A stretch of DNA of 64,000 nt from Vibrio maritimus (GTDB lineage: Bacteria > Pseudomonadota > Gammaproteobacteria > Enterobacterales > Vibrionaceae), in NCBI GenBank assembly GCA_003263775.1, contig JYJJ01000057.1, forward strand, positions 427,036-491,035, read 5' to 3'. The position numbers and the translations under genes were made by a program. Positions 38,180-48,749 of the stretch are shown one piece after another (within the stretch, counting starts at the first letter, position 1; each line of letters opens with the position of its first letter). The notes beneath the pieces were generated by a model. That model did not search any database. It had not been told where the DNA came from and saw only the letters and a list, made by a program, of their open reading frames with translations.

Positions 38180-38207
38180 AGCGTCAACTCACGTTGGCGC
38201 TTTTTTT
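38180..38207 (+). terminator. Terminator after the two-repeat secreted protein
   Basis: AGCGTCAAC, loop TCAC, GTTGGCGCT, then seven T. Confidence 0.85.
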
Positions 38208-38320
38208 GTGTCTTGGTTTGTAAACATTGTCTGCAAACCTTTGTCTGTAGGAGTATAATCGACGCGATTCAGCAATATTTCAATATTCTGCTAACAAATA
38301 ATAAAGACAAGGACTAAAGG

Positions 38321-40929
38321 ATGACGGAGTCAGCACCTAAAGCCAAATACCGAAGTGATTATCAATCACCTTCGCACACTATCACAGATGTAAACCTCAC
38401 TTTCGATCTTCACGAGACTCAAACTCGTGTCACCGCTATCTCTCAAGTTAAACAGATGGCAAGTGAAACAACGTTGACGCTAGACGGCGAAGGTATTGAG
38501 TTAGTACAAATCAGTGTTAACGGACAAGTTTGGCAAGATTATGCCAAGACCGACACAGGCTTGGCGATTCATAACCTACCGACAGAATTTGAACTCGCGA
38601 TTGAAAACATCATATCGCCTTCAACGAATACCGCGCTAGAAGGTTTGTATATTTCAGACGGCGCTTACTGTACTCAATGTGAGGCTGAAGGCTTCCGCCG
38701 TATTACATACTTCCTCGACAGACCAGATGTTTTGGCGAAATACACGACGAAAGTGATCGCAGACAAAGCAAGCTTCCCATACCTGCTAAGCAATGGTAAT
38801 AAGATCGCGGAAGGTGAGTTAGAAGACGGCAAACATTTCGTGACGTGGGAAGACCCGCATCCGAAGCCATCTTACCTATTTGCACTGGTCGCGGGTGACT
38901 TTGACGTATTGCGTGACAAATACGTTACGCGCTCTGGCCGCGATGTTGCTTTAGAGATTTTTGTCGATAAGGGCAATCTAGACCGCGCCAACCATGCCAT
39001 GGTTTCACTTATCAACTCTATGAAGTGGGATGAAGAGCGCTTTGGTTTGGAATACGATCTTGATATCTACATGATCGTTGCCGTCGACTTCTTCAACATG
39101 GGCGCAATGGAAAATAAAGGCCTTAACGTCTTTAACTCTAAGTTTGTTCTAGCCAATGACCAAACTGCGACCGATACCGATTACCTTGGTATCGAAGCTG
39201 TTATCGGTCATGAATATTTCCACAACTGGACCGGTAACCGAGTGACTTGTCGTGATTGGTTCCAACTAAGCCTGAAAGAAGGTTTGACCGTATTCCGTGA
39301 TCAAGAGTTCTCATCTGATTTAGGTTCACGTTCAGTGAATCGTATCAACAATGTACGTATTATTCGTGGCCCTCAGTTTGCTGAAGACGCAAGTCCAATG
39401 TCACATCCAATTCGTCCAGAGAAAGTGATTGAAATGAATAACTTCTACACTTTAACGGTTTACGAAAAGGGCAGTGAAGTTATTCGAATGATGCACACCT
39501 TGTTGGGTGAAGATAAATTCCAAGCGGGCATGAAGCTTTACTTTGAACGTCATGATGGTACGGCAGCAACCTGTGAAGATTTTGTCGCAGCGATGGAAGA
39601 TGCATCGGGTATCGACCTTAAGCAATTCCGTTTATGGTATAGCCAATCGGGCACACCAACGTTGTCTGTTACTGAACAATATGATGAAGCTGCGCAAACT
39701 TACACCCTTAGTGTGAAGCAGGCAACACCAGCGACACAAGATCAGGCAGAAAAGCAGGCGCTACACATTCCATTTGACGTAGAACTGTATGATGAACAAG
39801 GAAAAGTTGTCGAGTTACAACGTAACGGTGAGCTTTGCGGCAATGTGCTAAACATTACCGAATCTGAGCAAAGTTTTGTGTTCGAAAACATTTCTAGCAA
39901 ACCGATTCCTTCAATGCTTAGAGAATTCTCTGCACCAGTGCGTTTGAACTTTGAGTACAGTGATGAACAGTTGGCTTTCTTGATGGTTCACGCTCGCAAT
40001 GATTTTGCCAAGTGGGATGCGGGTCAAATGTTGCTGGCGAAATACATTAAGTCAAATGTAGAAGCGGTGCAAAAGGGCGCTAACGTTGAACTTCCAGAAT
40101 TGGTTGTCGATGCCTTTAGAGGAGTCGTGCTCAATAGTGAACTTGAGCCGGCCTTTATTGCTGAAGCATTATCGCTACCGAACTTCAATGAAGTCGCGGG
40201 TTGGTATGAAACAGTAGATGTTGATGCTGTGTGTGATGTACTTAAAGGGATCAAACTTGCATTAGCGTCGGAGCTGCAAGATGAAATGTCTGCGCTTTAC
40301 CACACTCTCGCGCAAGCTGATTACACCATCGAGCACGCGGCAATTGGTAAGCGTTCGTTGCGAAATCTGTGTCTTCAATATTTGGTGAATGTACCAGAGT
40401 ACGCACACCTTGCTAAAGAGCAGTATCAATCGGCGAACAACATGACCGACACAATTGCTGCAATGAGCGCTGCAAATAGTGCGTCACTTACATTCCGTGA
40501 AGAAATCATGTCTGACTACAGTGAAAAATGGAGTCACGATGGTTTGGTTATGGATAAGTGGTTTGCCTTGCAAGGTGCGAATCCGTCGAAAGATGCGCTG
40601 GAAAATGTCAAAGCATGTATGTCACACAAAGCATTTAGCTTAAGTAACCCTAACCGAACTCGCAGCTTGATTGGTTCATTCCTAAACATGAACCACGCCG
40701 CTTCCATGATAAATCGGGTAAAGGCTATCAATTTGCTGGTGAGATCTTAACGCAACTCAATGAGTCTAACCCACAAGTGGCCTCGCGTTTAATCGACCCA
40801 CTTCTAAAACTGAAGAAGTACGATAGTGAACGCCAAGCATTGATAAAGCTGGAACTCGAGAAGTTGAAAGGTCTTGATAACCTAGCTAAAGACTTGTTTG
40901 AAAAAGTCACGAAAGCGCTAGAATCTTAA
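38321..40929 (+). CDS. pepN: Aminopeptidase N (one frameshift near the 3' end)
   Basis: Zinc M1 aminopeptidase acting on peptides in the cytoplasm; 869 residues after repair, the usual length. The exopeptidase motif NMGAMENKGLN and the zinc site GHEYFHNWTGNR with the second glutamate in LSLKEGLTVF are intact. Frame is lost at about 40703 (TT for TTT); adding one T gives NHAAFHDKSGKGYQFAGEILTQL and runs to TAA at 40927-40929 with a normal C-terminus (LFEKVTKALES). Confidence 0.95.
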
Positions 40930-40935
40930 TGCTTA

Positions 40936-40972
40936 ACCCACACCTGTATATTCATACAGGTGTGGGTATTTT
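40936..40972 (+). terminator. Very strong terminator after pepN
   Basis: Perfect 14-bp stem ACCCACACCTGTAT / ATACAGGTGTGGGT with loop ATTC, then ATTTTCTT. Confidence 0.88.
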
Positions 40973-41024
40973 CTTCACTTTAGATAAATCGATCGTTTTT
41001 TACTCACAAATCTATCACCGCGTC

Positions 41025-41243
41025 ATGAAACACTACTATTTCACTCTAAATATTAGCTATCAACAGTACCTCACTCATTATACTGGTCATGCATCCAGTA
41101 TTCTGGTTTATACCGATCAAGGTTTGAGATTGCAGCTGCCAGCGACACGATTTCGTCCATTTTTAACACAATTAGGTCTGAAAGGACGCTTCAGGTTAAC
41201 AACTGACCAAAACAACAAGTTTTTACGGTTAGAATCACTGTAA
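41025..41243 (+). CDS. DUF2835 family protein
   Basis: 72-residue protein starting MKHYYFTLNISYQQYLTHYTG and containing ILVYTDQGLRLQLPATRFRPFLTQLGLKGRFRL, the DUF2835 pattern seen beside pepN or gdhB in other gammaproteobacteria. An upstream extension to 40929 would run through the pepN terminator and is rejected. Function unknown. Confidence 0.8.
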   Translation: MKHYYFTLNISYQQYLTHYTGHASSILVYTDQGLRLQLPATRFRPFLTQLGLKGRFRLTTDQNNKFLRLESL

Positions 41244-41400
41244 CTCCCGCCATTACTAGTGATATGAATAAGTGCATCAGTCACACAATCAAACATTTCC
41301 CTGTCACATCCCTTAATTTTTATTAACCCTTTCTCAATAAAACTTTTACAATAAAGACAAGCCTACATCCCTCATAAAAACAAAAAAGTGGAGCGTTATT

Positions 41401-44400
41401 ATGACCACGCGCGAACCCGTTGTTCCGGTTCTACTGGAGAAAGTTTATCAACTGATTGAATCTAAAGTAGAAGGCGTCAATCAGCCATTAGTGACTAAAC
41501 TTGCCAAACACATTTTTAGCAACGTTTCCCCTGACGATTTGCTACAGAGAAACGAGTCAGACTTGTATGGTGCTGCTGTCAGTCTTTGGCACCATCTCAA
41601 TGAAAAAAAGTATGATGAGATTTCAGTAAGAGTATTCAATCCGACGGTAAGTCGTCACGGTTGGCAGTCCACACATACCATCGTTGAAATAGCGGTGCCG
41701 GATTCTCCATTCTTAGTCGACTCTGTAAAAATGGCACTCAATCGTGTCGATCTCACTTGTCACATTATGCTACATGGTCCAACTCAGTTTGAGAGAAATG
41801 ACCAAGGCCAAATTACTTCGGTCAATGAAGGGAAAGGGCATCTTCAATCAGTCTTCCATATCGAGGTAGATAGACTGAGTGAAAAATCAGAAATGACGGC
41901 GCTTAAAAATGAACTGATTTCTATTTTTGAAGACACCAGTTTGGTGGTCAACGAATGGGAGTCAATGTCAGATAAGCTCAAGCAAATTACTAAAGACTTA
42001 GTCAAAAACAAGAGCAAGCTGCCTTTAGAGGCTGATCGTTTCGATGAGACGATTGCATACCTAGAGTGGTTGGGTGATCACAACTTTACATTCATGGGAT
42101 ACAAAGAATTTGACCTGATTAGTGAAGAGGGTGATTCGGTATTAAAGCCTACTGAGGAACCAGGTCTTGGTTTGTTCTCGAAAACAGATCGTGTTCGCTC
42201 GGTGAAGATTTCTGAGTTTTCTGATTCGGCACGTCTTGAAGCGAAAAAGCCGTTTCTACTTATCCTGACAAAAGGTAATAAAGCAAGCCGCATTCACAGA
42301 CCTGCTTATACCGATTATGTAGGCATTAAAAAATTCGACGCTAACGGTAAGGTCATTGGCGAACATCGATTTACTGGTCTCTATACCTCTGCCGTGTATA
42401 ACCAAAGCGTTTCAACCATTCCACTTATCCGCGAAAAAGTAGAACGTATCTTGTCGGCAAGTGGTTATCGAGATGGTTCGTACTCTTACAAAGCACTGAG
42501 AAATATTCTTGAAAACTACCCACGCGACGAGCTGCTTCAAGCAAAAGAAGAAGAGCTTCTCGAGATCGGAATGGGTGTGGTGCAAATGCAGGATCGTGAT
42601 TTGATCCGATTGTTTGTGCGCAAAGATCCGTTTGGACGCTTTTTCAGCTGCATGGTTTACGTGAGTAAAGATCGTTACAACACCCAACTTAGAAAAGACA
42701 CGCAACGGATCCTGAAAAACTATTTTGGGATTGAGCAAGAAGTTGAATTTACGACTTATTTCTCAGAAAGCCCACTGGCAAGAACCCACTATATCGTTAG
42801 GGTAGATAACAACAACATGGATGTAGATGTGAAGGCGATTGAACGAAACCTAATGGAGGTATCCGCGTCTTGGGATGACCGTTTGTCTGACGCTATCGTT
42901 GCTAACTTTGGTGAAAGTAAAGGATTGCCGCTCTCTAAGGTGTATTCAAAAGCGTTCCCAAGATCATATAAAGAAGACATGATGCCAACATCGGCAGTGG
43001 CGGATATTGAACGTCTTGAAGCGCTAGATGAAGACAACAAATTAGGTATGCTTTTCTATCGCCCGCAAGAAGAGTCCGCTAACTCTAAGGCGGTTCGTCT
43101 TAAACTTTATCACCGTGATGAGCCAATCCATCTATCAGATGTCATGCCGATGCTGGAAAACCTTGGTTTACGAGTGATCGGTGAGTCGCCTTACGAGATC
43201 GTAAAAACCGACGGCGGTACCTATTGGATCCTAGACTTCTCAATGCTCCATAAGAGCGATGCAGAAGTGGATCTTCGTGAAGCAAGAGATCGCTTCCAGC
43301 AAGCCTTCGCCGCAATTTGGTCTGGTGATCTTGAAAGCGATGGCTTTAACCGACTTGTGCTAGGTTCCGGTCTAACAGGCCGAGAGGTTTCTATTCTGCG
43401 TGCTTATGCTCGTTACATGCGCCAAGTTGGTTTCCCATTCAGTCAACACTACATCGAAGATACACTCAATCACTACCCAGAACTGGCGAAAGATTTGGTT
43501 GAACTGTTTACCCAACGCTTCATGCCTTCACTAAAAGGCAGTAAGAAAGGTCAGCAGCGTGTGATTGAGAAAATCAATAAGCAACTTGATCAAGTAGACA
43601 GCTTAGATGACGACCGTATTATCCGTCGCTACGTTGAAATGATTTCAGCGACACTTCGCACCAACTACTACCAGAAAGATAAAGCCGGTGAGCACAAGCC
43701 ATGGCTATCACTTAAGCTTGAGCCTAAGAACATCCCAGAAATCCCAGCGCCTGTGCCGGCATTTGAGATCTTTGTGTATGCACCAGATATTGAGGGTGTT
43801 CATCTTCGTGGTGGCAAAGTTGCTCGTGGTGGTCTACGTTGGTCAGACCGTCAAGAAGACTTCCGAACCGAGATCCTTGGCTTGGTGAAAGCGCAACAAG
43901 TTAAGAACACGGTGATTGTTCCAGTTGGTGCAAAAGGTGGTTTCGTTTGTAAGCGTCAGCCACAACTCTCTAGCCGAGATGAAATCTTTGCTGAAGGCCA
44001 GCGCTGTTATAAACAGTTCATACGAGCACTATTGGATGTGTCGGACAACATCATTGAAGGGGAAGTCGTTCCACCGAAGAGTGTAGTAAGACACGATGAG
44101 GACGACCCATACTTAGTTGTTGCTGCTGACAAAGGTACTGCAACCTTCTCAGATTTAGCGAACTCAGTATCAGATGAATACAACTTCTGGCTAGGCGATG
44201 CATTTGCTTCTGGTGGTTCAAATGGTTATGACCACAAAGCGATGGGCATTACTGCAAAAGGTGGTTGGGAATCGGTGAAGCGCCATTTCCGTGAAATGGG
44301 TATCGATTGTCAAAACCAAGACTTCACTGCTATTGGTGTAGGTGACATGGCAGGGGATGTATTTGGTAACGGGATGCTGCTTTCTAAGCATATTAAGTTA

Positions 44401-46245
44401 CAAGCTGCCTTTAACCACATGCATATCTTTATTGATCCAAATCCGGAGTCTTCTGCTAAGACTTGGGATGAGCGTAAGCGACTATTTGATCTTCCTCGCT
44501 CTAGTTGGGAAGACTACGATCCTAAATTGATCTCTAAAGGTGGTGGTGTCTTTGCGCGCCGCGCCAAATCGATCACGCTGACACCAGAAATCCAAAAAAT
44601 GCTGGGTACTAAGAAAGCGTCTGTTGCACCTAATGATCTTATTAAGATGATTCTGGGCATGGAAGTGGATCTACTATGGAATGGTGGTATTGGTACTTAT
44701 GTGAAGGCGAGCTCTGAAACGCACACCGATGTGGGTGACCGCGCGAATGATGTGTTGCGTATCAATGGTAGCGAGCTTAGAGCTAAAGTTGTTGGCGAAG
44801 GCGGTAACTTAGGTATGACACAGTTGGGTCGTATTGAATACGCTCTGGCTGGTGGTCGTGTGAATACCGACTTTGTCGATAATGTTGGCGGTGTTGATTG
44901 CTCGGATAATGAGGTCAACATTAAGATCTTCTTGAATGGTCTTGTTTCAAATGGCGATCTAACAGTCAAGCAACGCAACCAAATCTTGGAATCTATGGAA
45001 GATGAAGTTGGCGAGATTGTATTGGATGATGCTTACTGTCAATCTGAATCGATTTCGGTGACAGAATTCCAAGGTGTCTCTCTGGTGAAAGAGCAGATCC
45101 GCTTTATTCATACGCTAGAGAAAGCGGGGCATTTGGATCGTGCTCTGGAGTACATTCCATCGGATGAAGATCTACTTGAGCGTGAGAAACAAGGGATTGG
45201 CATGACTCGTCCTGAGCTATCGGTACTGGTCGCTTACGGTAAGATGGTACTGAAAGAGGAGTTGGTGACAGATGACATCGCCAATGACCCATATCATCAG
45301 CAACAACTGACGCAATACTTCCCATCAGAGTTACGCCGTAACTATATAGAGAGTATGCCAAATCATCCACTGCGTGCAGAAATTATCTCAACTATGCTTG
45401 CAAATCAGATGGTTAACGAGATGGGCTGTAACTTTGTGACTCGCTTGCAAGAAGAAACAGGTGCAACCGTGGTCGATATTGCGAATGCGTACGCGGCATC
45501 TCGTGAAATCTACGGTTTTGCTTACACCTTCGAGCAGATTAGAAAGTTAGATAATGTCGCGAGCTCTAAAGCACAGTACGAGTTGCTGTTTATCGTTCGT
45601 CGAACATTGCGCCGATTAGCGCGTTGGATTTTGCGTAACCGTCCGGGTAAGCAGTCGGTAGAAGAGTTGGTTGCTCGTTATCGTGAGGACGTTATTAAAG
45701 TTGAGCAAACACTTGAGAAATGTTTGGTGGCCGAAGAAGTCGAAGAGCATCATGAACTAGCTCAAGTTTGGGTTGAGCAAGGGGTAGGTAGTGAACTGGC
45801 GAACTATGTTTCTCGTTTATCTAGCTTACTTTCTGCGGTTGATATTGCCGAAATTGCAGCTGAAGCAAGCTTTGATGTTGAACGAGCGTCGAAACTGTAC
45901 TTCCACTTAGGCGATCGTCTATCACTGCATTGGTTCTTGAATCAAATCAACGGCCAAGCAGTTGATAACAACTGGCAAGCATTGGCAAGAGCGGCATTCC
46001 GTGAAGATCTTGATTGGCAGCAACGTCTGTTGACTGCTCAAGTACTGCGATGTGGTTGTGGGGGAGATTCAGATGACGTGATCCTGTCACTTGATAACTG
46101 GATGGAGACCAATACACATAGCCTTCAACGTTGGGAAAATATTCTCAATGAGTTTAAAGTGGGGAATGTACACGAGTTCGCTAAGTTCTCGGTGGCATTG
46201 CGCGAACTCAGTTTGTTGAACTTGAATTGTGCGAATAATCTATAG
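41401..46245 (+). CDS. gdhB: NAD-specific glutamate dehydrogenase, large (GDH180) class
   Basis: Oxidative deamination of glutamate to 2-oxoglutarate and ammonia with NAD+. At 1614 residues it has the length of the 180-kDa class: a long N-terminal regulatory part with ACT-like segments, then the catalytic core with GGKVARGGLRWSDRQEDFRTE, VIVPVGAKGGFVCK, GIGVGDMAGDVFGNGML, and GEGGNLGMTQLGRIEYAL followed by VDNVGGVDCSDNEVNIKI, and a helical C-terminal domain. GGAGCG precedes the ATG. Likely arginine- or amino-acid-responsive as in Pseudomonas, by analogy only. Confidence 0.95.
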   Translation: MTTREPVVPVLLEKVYQLIESKVEGVNQPLVTKLAKHIFSNVSPDDLLQRNESDLYGAAVSLWHHLNEKKYDEISVRVFNPTVSRHGWQSTHTIVEIAVPDSPFLVDSVKMALNRVDLTCHIMLHGPTQFERNDQGQITSVNEGKGHLQSVFHIEVDRLSEKSEMTALKNELISIFEDTSLVVNEWESMSDKLKQITKDLVKNKSKLPLEADRFDETIAYLEWLGDHNFTFMGYKEFDLISEEGDSVLKPTEEPGLGLFSKTDRVRSVKISEFSDSARLEAKKPFLLILTKGNKASRIHRPAYTDYVGIKKFDANGKVIGEHRFTGLYTSAVYNQSVSTIPLIREKVERILSASGYRDGSYSYKALRNILENYPRDELLQAKEEELLEIGMGVVQMQDRDLIRLFVRKDPFGRFFSCMVYVSKDRYNTQLRKDTQRILKNYFGIEQEVEFTTYFSESPLARTHYIVRVDNNNMDVDVKAIERNLMEVSASWDDRLSDAIVANFGESKGLPLSKVYSKAFPRSYKEDMMPTSAVADIERLEALDEDNKLGMLFYRPQEESANSKAVRLKLYHRDEPIHLSDVMPMLENLGLRVIGESPYEIVKTDGGTYWILDFSMLHKSDAEVDLREARDRFQQAFAAIWSGDLESDGFNRLVLGSGLTGREVSILRAYARYMRQVGFPFSQHYIEDTLNHYPELAKDLVELFTQRFMPSLKGSKKGQQRVIEKINKQLDQVDSLDDDRIIRRYVEMISATLRTNYYQKDKAGEHKPWLSLKLEPKNIPEIPAPVPAFEIFVYAPDIEGVHLRGGKVARGGLRWSDRQEDFRTEILGLVKAQQVKNTVIVPVGAKGGFVCKRQPQLSSRDEIFAEGQRCYKQFIRALLDVSDNIIEGEVVPPKSVVRHDEDDPYLVVAADKGTATFSDLANSVSDEYNFWLGDAFASGGSNGYDHKAMGITAKGGWESVKRHFREMGIDCQNQDFTAIGVGDMAGDVFGNGMLLSKHIKLQAAFNHMHIFIDPNPESSAKTWDERKRLFDLPRSSWEDYDPKLISKGGGVFARRAKSITLTPEIQKMLGTKKASVAPNDLIKMILGMEVDLLWNGGIGTYVKASSETHTDVGDRANDVLRINGSELRAKVVGEGGNLGMTQLGRIEYALAGGRVNTDFVDNVGGVDCSDNEVNIKIFLNGLVSNGDLTVKQRNQILESMEDEVGEIVLDDAYCQSESISVTEFQGVSLVKEQIRFIHTLEKAGHLDRALEYIPSDEDLLEREKQGIGMTRPELSVLVAYGKMVLKEELVTDDIANDPYHQQQLTQYFPSELRRNYIESMPNHPLRAEIISTMLANQMVNEMGCNFVTRLQEETGATVVDIANAYAASREIYGFAYTFEQIRKLDNVASSKAQYELLFIVRRTLRRLARWILRNRPGKQSVEELVARYREDVIKVEQTLEKCLVAEEVEEHHELAQVWVEQGVGSELANYVSRLSSLLSAVDIAEIAAEASFDVERASKLYFHLGDRLSLHWFLNQINGQAVDNNWQALARAAFREDLDWQQRLLTAQVLRCGCGGDSDDVILSLDNWMETNTHSLQRWENILNEFKVGNVHEFAKFSVALRELSLLNLNCANNL

Positions 46246-46270
46246 GTTAACTGCCTAATATCATAAAAAT

Positions 46271-46295
46271 AAGCGCTCTTTGGGGCGCTTTTTTA
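46271..46295 (+). terminator. Terminator after gdhB
   Basis: AAGCGCTC, loop TTTG, GGGCGCTT, then TTTTT. Confidence 0.85.
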
Positions 46296-46452
46296 CATCC
46301 AGCGACAAAATAGGTGACGGTGTAACCTATATTTGATGGAATCTTATGCGAAACGTTTGCTTTTTTCCGATAAACACAAATCTTGATTGCATGTTTAGGC
46401 GAATCAGTAAATAATACCACCCCGTTTACACGGGTTTTCTATCGGAGGCACA

Positions 46453-47463
46453 ATGCTTTACCGTCTTGCCAGAACTGGCTTTTTCCAACTTGATGCCGAA
46501 AAGGCTCACGATCTCGCTATTCAAAACTTCAAGCGTCTCACCGGCACACCACTTGATCTCGCTTATCGCCAACAACTACCAAATCGACCAGTAGAATGCA
46601 TGGGTTTGACCTTTAAAAACCCTGTCGGTCTAGCTGCAGGTCTAGACAAAAACGGCGAATGTATTGAAGCATTCGGCGCAATGGGCTTTGGTTTTGTTGA
46701 AGTTGGTACGGTAACACCACGTCCTCAGCCAGGTAACGATAAACCACGCCTGTTCCGTTTGGTAGAAGCTGAAGGCATTATCAACCGCATGGGTTTCAAT
46801 AACTTGGGTGTTGATAATCTGGTAGAGAACGTTAAGAAAGCCAAGTACGACGGTATCATCGGTATCAACATAGGTAAAAACAAAGATACGCCAATCGAGA
46901 AGGGTGCCGAAGACTACATTATCTGTATGGAGAAGGTTTACGAGCACGCGGGTTACATTGCAGTAAACATTTCATCTCCTAACACTCCTGGGCTGCGCAC
47001 TTTGCAATACGGCGAAGCTTTGGATGAACTACTTGCTGAGTTGAAAACGAAGCAGGCAGAACTGGCTGAAAAACATGGTAAATATGTACCTCTTGCACTA
47101 AAGATCGCACCGGATCTAAGTGACGATGAGATTAGTCAGATTTGCGATTCGTTGATCAAAAACCAAATCGATGGTGTGATCGCAACGAATACGACATTGG
47201 ATCGTTCTGTTGTTGAAGGAATGAAGCACGCCAATGAAGCTGGTGGCTTGAGTGGCCGTCCAGTACAGTCCCGCAGTACAGAAGTAGTGCGCCTTCTAGC
47301 CAAAAGCCTTGATGGCAAGCTTCCGATCATTGGTGTTGGTGGCATTGACTCGTACGTGTCTGCAAAAGAGAAGCTAATGGCTGGCGCTTCGTTAGTACAG
47401 GTTTACTCTGGCTTTATCTATCACGGTCCAAAACTTGTTAAAGACATCGTTAAGAATCTATAA
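46453..47463 (+). CDS. pyrD: Dihydroorotate dehydrogenase (quinone), class 2
   Basis: Inner-membrane-associated flavoenzyme of pyrimidine synthesis passing electrons to quinone. 336 residues. N-terminal amphipathic membrane-binding helices (MLYRLARTGFFQLDAEKAHDLAI) mark class 2. FMN and substrate motifs: GLAAGLDKNGECIEAFGAMGFGFVEVGTVTP, NRMGFNN, and NISSPNTPGLR with the catalytic serine. CGGAGG ribosome binding site 7 bases upstream. Confidence 0.96.
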   Translation: MLYRLARTGFFQLDAEKAHDLAIQNFKRLTGTPLDLAYRQQLPNRPVECMGLTFKNPVGLAAGLDKNGECIEAFGAMGFGFVEVGTVTPRPQPGNDKPRLFRLVEAEGIINRMGFNNLGVDNLVENVKKAKYDGIIGINIGKNKDTPIEKGAEDYIICMEKVYEHAGYIAVNISSPNTPGLRTLQYGEALDELLAELKTKQAELAEKHGKYVPLALKIAPDLSDDEISQICDSLIKNQIDGVIATNTTLDRSVVEGMKHANEAGGLSGRPVQSRSTEVVRLLAKSLDGKLPIIGVGGIDSYVSAKEKLMAGASLVQVYSGFIYHGPKLVKDIVKNL

Positions 47464-47501
47464 GCGCTTTTATTAAGCAAAGTGACTAGGTTTCAATCGA
47501 G

Positions 47502-47532
47502 AAAGGGGAAAATAGTTTTCCCCTTTTTTTTT
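47502..47532 (+). terminator. Terminator after pyrD
   Basis: Stem AAAGGGGAAAA / TTTTCCCCTTT, loop TAG, long T-run. Confidence 0.88.
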
Positions 47533-47627
47533 GTTTATTCGTTTTTAGAATTAGTAACAACTGACCAACAGGTAATTAAGCGTTTTACCTAACAGTCTGA
47601 TTATTCTTTAAATATAGAGACGGAACG

Positions 47628-48173
47628 ATGCTTAAACCCAGCGATACATGGATCTGGTATATGGATGAGAGTGAAGACTCTCTTATGCTGGACTTGGGAG
47701 ACGATATGGTTTTTAAAACCAATCTTTCCCGTAAACTCCTTGTCGACTGCGCGATGGGTCAGAACAACTTTACTGTCGATGACGCATCCGCGTTTCAAAC
47801 CTTTAAAGACCAAATTAGTGTACTTGGGCTATCAGAGCCCAGACAGGCGGAGCTAACGCTGTACTGTGTGGCCGCCAAGCGCTTCCATAAACCCGTACAA
47901 CCCAAAAGCTGGTTCTTCGACCATCAAGATGGCTCTTATCAGCCAGAGGAAGGGGAATTGGTTAGATTGGTAAACTCACATTCAGACGGCTTCTTCATCG
48001 TTCTGGAAGTGGGAGAGAGTGCTAGTTTGTGCGCGTTAGTTGATTTAGAGTCATTCAGTTTGACAGCAAGCAAGCAAGTCACCTTTGGCCAAAGTATTAA
48101 AGTGATGCACGACCGTATGACGTGTGCACAGCAGTTTATCGCATTAAACCAGCCTATCGCTCTAGTAGGTTAG
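47628..48173 (+). CDS. zapC: Cell division protein ZapC
   Basis: FtsZ-ring-stabilising protein. 181 residues beginning MLKPSDTWIWYMDESEDSLMLDLGDDMVFKTNL, the ZapC N-terminal pattern, with FFDHQDGSYQPEEGELVRLVNS in the C-terminal domain. Position directly after pyrD is conserved with E. coli. Single gene with its own terminator. Confidence 0.9.
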   Translation: MLKPSDTWIWYMDESEDSLMLDLGDDMVFKTNLSRKLLVDCAMGQNNFTVDDASAFQTFKDQISVLGLSEPRQAELTLYCVAAKRFHKPVQPKSWFFDHQDGSYQPEEGELVRLVNSHSDGFFIVLEVGESASLCALVDLESFSLTASKQVTFGQSIKVMHDRMTCAQQFIALNQPIALVG

Positions 48174-48271
48174 AGCGGGGCATTTAGAGCGCGTTAACGC
48201 GCCTTATAAGAAAAAGCAGTGGCAGCTTTAAACAACAATAATATGTGTTTCCTTCATTTCTCGTAGAATTT

Positions 48272-48298
48272 ATCGGCCTGGTTGGCCGATTTTTTTTG
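48272..48298 (+). terminator. Terminator after zapC
   Basis: ATCGGCC, loop TGGT, TGGCCGAT and seven T. Confidence 0.85.
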
Positions 48299-48749
48299 CC
48301 TGTTGTTTACCAAAAACCTACAAATCTCTCCTAGTTTTCCTCCTCCAGCGAGCTCATTAACCATTCAAGCGGCGATGTTTTGCCGTGTCTATTTTGTTGC
48401 AGAGCAAATAATTTGCTTTTTTTTGCCTCTAAAAGTGACGTATTTATTTCCCTTAATAGGGGAGATTTAACGAATGAATTCCCCATTTATGTACTTTCCG
48501 TAACTAAATTACATGTAAAAATGCCCTTTGGTATATACCAAATTTGGCGCGAATAAGTATTCACTATCGCGAAAGGCGTTGGTTTCTGGTGTTTTATTTA
48601 AGTAGAAGCTAATGTTAAGTGTCAGGCGATTACAGCGGTTAAAGCTTGTGCGAACAAACACTTTGAAAGCTGGTTATTGAAGGATTGTTTAGTGACAGGC
48701 GGCAATGTCAGGTATAATCAACACCATTTTTCACAGCCAGATGAACACT
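48299..48749. other. Gene-free stretch upstream of rlmKL
   Basis: About 450 AT-rich bases between zapC terminator and rlmKL. It contains a perfect 16-base palindrome (48527-48542, separate entry). The short open frame at 48282-48470 has no coding features. No RNA gene was recognised. Confidence 0.55.
48527..48542. promoter_or_regulatory. 16-base perfect palindrome
   Basis: TTTGGTATATACCAAA equals its own reverse complement. The TTGGT-N4-ACCAA form is typical of dimeric GntR-family operators. About 210 bases upstream of rlmKL; regulator unknown. Confidence 0.4.

Noticed and set aside
46078..46090. GTGATCCTGTCAC, matS-like sequence in gdhB
   Set aside because: Two mismatches to the consensus.
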